DNA from: Deferribacteres bacterium | GTDB taxonomy: Bacteria > Nitrospirota > Thermodesulfovibrionia > UBA6902 | Length of the DNA: 16,088 nucleotides | Assembly (NCBI GenBank): GCA_030598625.1 | Contig: JAUVPO010000012.1 | Location: 1 to 16,088 of the forward strand | Direction: 5' to 3' | In this document: positions 12,737 to 16,088 of the stretch, one piece after another | How positions within the stretch are numbered: the stretch's first letter is position 1 | How the letters are laid out: each line of letters starts with the position of its first letter | The notes under the pieces: model-generated | The model's input: the letters and a program-made list of their open reading frames with translations, nothing else | Told to the model about the DNA's origin: nothing | Database searches by the model: none | Program-made: the position numbers and the translations under genes

Positions 12737-15700
12737 GTGGGAAATAAAAATTCCGCATCTGCCGTTGCAATTATCGGAATGGCTTGTTACTATCCAGGCG
12801 CGTATGATCTACGTCAGTTCTGGGAAAATATTCTGGCCAGGCGACGGCAATTCAGAAAGATGCCGGACAAGCGTTTACCTCGGGCTGATTATTATGATCC
12901 TGATCCTTCGATTCCCGATAAGACATATTGTGACAAAGCAGCCCTGATTGACGGCTTTAAGTTTGACTGGATCAGCCACCGTATTCCAAAATCCACAATT
13001 GAATCCACAGATACAGTCCACTGGTTAGCCCTGGAAGTCGCGCTTCAGTCATTAAAGGATGCCGGGTTTAACCGGGAAAATGTACCTGTAGAACATTCCG
13101 GGGTCATCCTTGGAAACACCCTGACGGGAGAGCACTCCCGCGCCGAGGGATTGCGCCTGCGCTGGCCATTTGTCAGGCGGACCCTCGAATCTGCGGCAAA
13201 GGCAAAGGGATTACCGATACAAATGCTGTCCGAACTGCTGCAAACCATGGAGGTTTATTATAAGTCAGTATTTGCGCCTGTTACTGAGGATACACTGGCA
13301 GGCGGTCTGTCTAATACAATTGCCGGAAGGGTCTGTAATTATCTTGATTTTCACGGCGGAGGATACACTGTTGACGGAGCGTGTTCTTCGTCTCTTTTAG
13401 CGGTAGCCACTTCAGCTACGGCCTTGATCAACGGTGATCTCGATCTTGCGCTGGCCGGCGGAGTGGATATAAGCCTGGACACTTTTGAACTGATTGGTTT
13501 TGCCAAGACATCCGCCCTTACAATGAGTGACATGAGGGTGTATGATCGCAGGGCAAACGGATTTATTCCCGGTGAGGGCTGCGGATTTGTTGTTTTAAAG
13601 CGTCTGAACGATGCGATAGCAGACAGCAATTATATATATGCTGTCTTACGGGGCTGGGGCATATCTTCAGATGGGAAAGGCGGTCTCACCGCACCAAGTG
13701 TAAAAGGGCAGGCTGCAGCGCTTCGGCGCGCTTATGACAGGGCAGGCTATAGTCCGCTTGACCTTGATTTCATTGAAGGTCATGGAACTGGAACAGTCGT
13801 TGGCGACAGGACAGAATTAGAGGCGATCTCTATGGCCATGGGTAACACAATTGGCGGAAATGTCCGGTCTTGCGGCATAACTTCATTGAAATCTATTATA
13901 GGTCATACCAAGGCTGCCTCTGGGATAGGCGGTTTTATCAAGGCAGTAATTGCAGTCAACCGCCGTGTCCTACCACCAACGGCAAATTGTTCGGATCCGA
14001 ACCATGTCTTTGAAAAATCGGTACGCTCTGTTTATCCGATATTGACCGGTGAAATTCGTCCCCGGACAGAGAAACTAAAAGCCGGGATTTCAGCAATGGG
14101 CTTCGGGGGGATTAACTGCCATGTCACGATTGAATCCCGTGATAAGCCTTCAGCACATCTGATGCCCTTGATTGAAGAGCATAAGCTGTTAGTCTCTAAC
14201 CAGGAGACGGAACTTTTTGTTCTGGGCGCTTCATCGGTGCCGGACATGATCAAACTCACGCGGGCAGTTAAACAGCGTGCACAAGATTTGACTGAAGGAG
14301 AGTTGATTGATCTTGCCGCTCAACTTTGCCGGGAACTTAAACCAGACATACCTGTCCGTGCAGGTATTGTTGCCGGTAATCCGGAGACTTTTCTTGAATG
14401 CCTCCAGGACCTTGAAAAGACACTAAATGAGAACCCTCCCCATGAAGGTGTGACAGTCATAAGTCCACGGCAGGATATGTTTATCGGAAATAACATCAGG
14501 AAAAGCAGGGTGGGATTTCTGTTCCCGGGGCAGGGATCTCAATTTTTGAATATGGGAAGAACACTTGTAGAACGCCATGACTGGGCACAAAAATTATTAT
14601 CCGACTCAGCTGTCTGGCTCGAGGAAAGCGGAGGCGGAGATATAGCCCGTTTTATATTCAGGCCGTTGGACAAGGCCTTGGATGACAATCAAATAAAGAT
14701 ATGGTCGGAAATGCTCAAACAAACCGAAATAGTCCAGCCCGCTATTTGCCTGACCTCTCTGCTCTGGATTCAGAAATTAGACAGGCTCGGCATCAGACCG
14801 GTTGTTGCAGGAGGCCATAGTCTGGGCGAACTAACCGCTTTTTATGCTGCTGGGTCATTTGATGAAAGTGCATTGCTGAAAATGTCATCGATCCGCGGGC
14901 AGGCGATGGCTGCTCCCGGAGATAAAAGCGGTATTATGGCCAGCCTTGCCTGTTCACAGGAAAGCGCCGTTGACATTCTAAGCAAGGTAAATGGATATGC
15001 AGTTATTGCAAACATCAACAGCCCCCGGCAGGTTGTGATATCCGGGGAGAGATCAAGCGTTGAAGAGGCGGTCAACACCGCAAAAGACAGAGATATAAGA
15101 ACACATATCTTACAGGTTTCTAACGCGTTTCATTCCAGATTCGTTTCATCAGCTGCCGATCTCCTGCGCAGCACAGCGCCTATTCCGAAAATACTTGGTT
15201 CAATAAAAATGAAACTCGTTTCAGGAATGAGCGGTAGAGAGATAACGTCGGGGATAAATTTACATGACCACTTTGCCAACCAGGTCTTGTCGCAGGTTGA
15301 TTTTGTGTCGTTGGTCGAGGAGATGGTAAAGGATTGTGATTTAATTCTGGAAGTAGGTCCGGGCAGGGTCCTGACCAATCTTGCAAGTGCAATAATAAAA
15401 GACGATAAACTAATATGCAGGCCGGTAGAATCTAAACAGGGAAGGGACCGAGACCTTAACGTCTTCCTTGCAGATTTTTTTGTGCACGGCGGTGATGGAA
15501 AGTGGGAGGCCCTCTACGAGGACAGGCTCGTTCGTCAGTTTGTGCCGGCATCAGAACGTGTCTTTATTGAAAATCCCTGTGAACGTCCTTATAAAGTATC
15601 GGCTTCCGAATCTCTGCAAACAGCTACTGAAGACAGCGGAACGTTTGTTTCGGCATTGGCCGATAAAGTCAATATCCCGCCGGAGGTACTTGACGATTAT

Positions 15701-16088
15701 CTTTCCCGCAGGTACAGGTTTATAGAGGCTATTATAAGGGCTGACCTGGAAAACCTGCCCTCTTATTCGCAGTCAGCGACTATTTCATCGACGGATGTTC
15801 GTGATTCTTCAGAATCTGTGGAGATTGTTACGGGGGTAAAACAACCCGAAACAGCAGGTAATGCTGTTCCGGATACAGCTTCGGGATTGAGCCTTCTTTT
15901 TGAATTAGTGGAAAAACGCACCGGCTTTCCCGGAGACAGTTTATCCATAGAGCTGCGGCTTCTTGACGACCTTAATCTTGATTCAATAAAGGCCGCGGAA
16001 TTAATCGCAGAGGCATCAATGCGTCTCGGCATTGCCGGGGAGCTTGATGTTTCCCAATATGCGAATGCAACGTTAAAAGAAGTGGCAA
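12737..16088 (+). CDS. Iterative type I polyketide synthase, enediyne PKSE-like (KS-AT-ACP, 3' end beyond window)
   Basis: This megasynthase builds a polyketide chain on its own carrier domain by repeated malonyl-CoA condensation. There are 1117 codons in the window and no stop. It starts at GTG 12737 with AGAGGGA 7 nt upstream; no other start codon is in frame. The ketosynthase (~10-455) has active Cys216 in VDGACSSS, His349 in EGHGTGT and His390 in IGHTKAASG. Segments such as GNTLTGE, RLRWPFVRR, EDTLAGGLSNTIAGR, FELIGFAKTSALT and MRVYDRRANGF are typical of enediyne PKSE ketosynthases. The acyltransferase (~590-890) has FPGQGSQ, GHSLGE (Ser695), SIRGQAM and NAFHS (His799), consistent with malonyl-CoA. 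A ~140-residue linker leads to a carrier domain with the phosphopantetheine Ser1083 in LDSIKAAEL, a motif nearer to PUFA-synthase carriers. KR, DH or PPTase domains would lie further right. It is transcribed away from the housekeeping operon and probably opens a biosynthetic cluster. Product unknown. Confidence 0.93.
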   Translation, partial: MGNKNSASAVAIIGMACYYPGAYDLRQFWENILARRRQFRKMPDKRLPRADYYDPDPSIPDKTYCDKAALIDGFKFDWISHRIPKSTIESTDTVHWLALEVALQSLKDAGFNRENVPVEHSGVILGNTLTGEHSRAEGLRLRWPFVRRTLESAAKAKGLPIQMLSELLQTMEVYYKSVFAPVTEDTLAGGLSNTIAGRVCNYLDFHGGGYTVDGACSSSLLAVATSATALINGDLDLALAGGVDISLDTFELIGFAKTSALTMSDMRVYDRRANGFIPGEGCGFVVLKRLNDAIADSNYIYAVLRGWGISSDGKGGLTAPSVKGQAAALRRAYDRAGYSPLDLDFIEGHGTGTVVGDRTELEAISMAMGNTIGGNVRSCGITSLKSIIGHTKAASGIGGFIKAVIAVNRRVLPPTANCSDPNHVFEKSVRSVYPILTGEIRPRTEKLKAGISAMGFGGINCHVTIESRDKPSAHLMPLIEEHKLLVSNQETELFVLGASSVPDMIKLTRAVKQRAQDLTEGELIDLAAQLCRELKPDIPVRAGIVAGNPETFLECLQDLEKTLNENPPHEGVTVISPRQDMFIGNNIRKSRVGFLFPGQGSQFLNMGRTLVERHDWAQKLLSDSAVWLEESGGGDIARFIFRPLDKALDDNQIKIWSEMLKQTEIVQPAICLTSLLWIQKLDRLGIRPVVAGGHSLGELTAFYAAGSFDESALLKMSSIRGQAMAAPGDKSGIMASLACSQESAVDILSKVNGYAVIANINSPRQVVISGERSSVEEAVNTAKDRDIRTHILQVSNAFHSRFVSSAADLLRSTAPIPKILGSIKMKLVSGMSGREITSGINLHDHFANQVLSQVDFVSLVEEMVKDCDLILEVGPGRVLTNLASAIIKDDKLICRPVESKQGRDRDLNVFLADFFVHGGDGKWEALYEDRLVRQFVPASERVFIENPCERPYKVSASESLQTATEDSGTFVSALADKVNIPPEVLDDYLSRRYRFIEAIIRADLENLPSYSQSATISSTDVRDSSESVEIVTGVKQPETAGNAVPDTASGLSLLFELVEKRTGFPGDSLSIELRLLDDLNLDSIKAAELIAEASMRLGIAGELDVSQYANATLKEVA

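Noticed and set aside
12648..12947. 99-codon plus-strand open frame at the start of the polyketide synthase
   Set aside because: It is out of frame with the clear ketosynthase N-terminus and begins with a TTG inside the leader.
1..16088. tRNA, rRNA, CRISPR array, transposase or phage genes
   Set aside because: No cloverleaf, regularly spaced repeat, or integrase/transposase motif was seen on either strand.

Overview
The window is about 16 kb of a bacterial chromosome with moderate G+C and AT-rich intergenic gaps. It reads as an anaerobic or microaerophilic Gram-negative bacterium. The reasons are a phosphofructokinase with the residues of the pyrophosphate-dependent type, a long class II aldolase, a LeuA-family citrate/homocitrate-type synthase coupled to an isocitrate dehydrogenase, UbiX, and a MenG/UbiE methyltransferase that suggests menaquinone. 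A Nitrospirota or Desulfobacterota-like host would fit, but this is inferred from gene content only and is not a firm assignment.

Layout. 1-214: a MITE-like inverted-repeat element just upstream of pfk. 221-1432 (+): phosphofructokinase, convergent with a DEAD-box RNA helicase (1480-3060, -). 3217-8973 (-): a run of genes read right to left: ubiX, a LeuA-family synthase, an isocitrate dehydrogenase, a CorC/HlyC-type CNNM-CBS membrane protein and a class II aldolase. The synthase and dehydrogenase share a TAATG stop/start, and the CorC gene follows 6 nt later. 9018-9341 (-): a small exported protein of unknown function. It is divergent from a REC-GGDEF diguanylate cyclase (9691-10557, +), and the gap between them holds two copies of the palindrome TTATGnCATAA exactly 30 bp apart. 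10577-12299 (-): a compact operon menG - stand-alone LigD-type 3'-phosphoesterase - rsmG with overlapping genes.

12366-12736 is an AT-rich divergent regulatory region. It has a candidate promoter on each strand and a potentially structured leader. It leads into the most notable gene, the start of a very large iterative type I polyketide synthase (12737 to the window end, +; KS-AT-ACP seen, C-terminus outside the window). Its KS resembles the enediyne PKSE class from end to end, while its carrier motif (LDSI) looks more like PUFA-synthase ACPs. This suggests that an enediyne-like or polyene-type biosynthetic cluster starts here in an organism not known for one.

How the genes work together: pfk and the aldolase supply consecutive glycolytic or gluconeogenic steps. 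The synthase and dehydrogenase plausibly form an anaerobic route to 2-oxoglutarate, with Re-citrate synthase as the leading hypothesis. ubiX and menG touch quinone metabolism. rsmG and the helicase serve ribosome function. The diguanylate cyclase is a signalling gene with its own likely operators. Two copies of a GGGGCGAA...TTCGCCCC inverted repeat (3181-3208 and 12323-12346) and the MITE-like element mark repeat families probably dispersed in this genome. No tRNA, rRNA, CRISPR array or transposase gene is visible.
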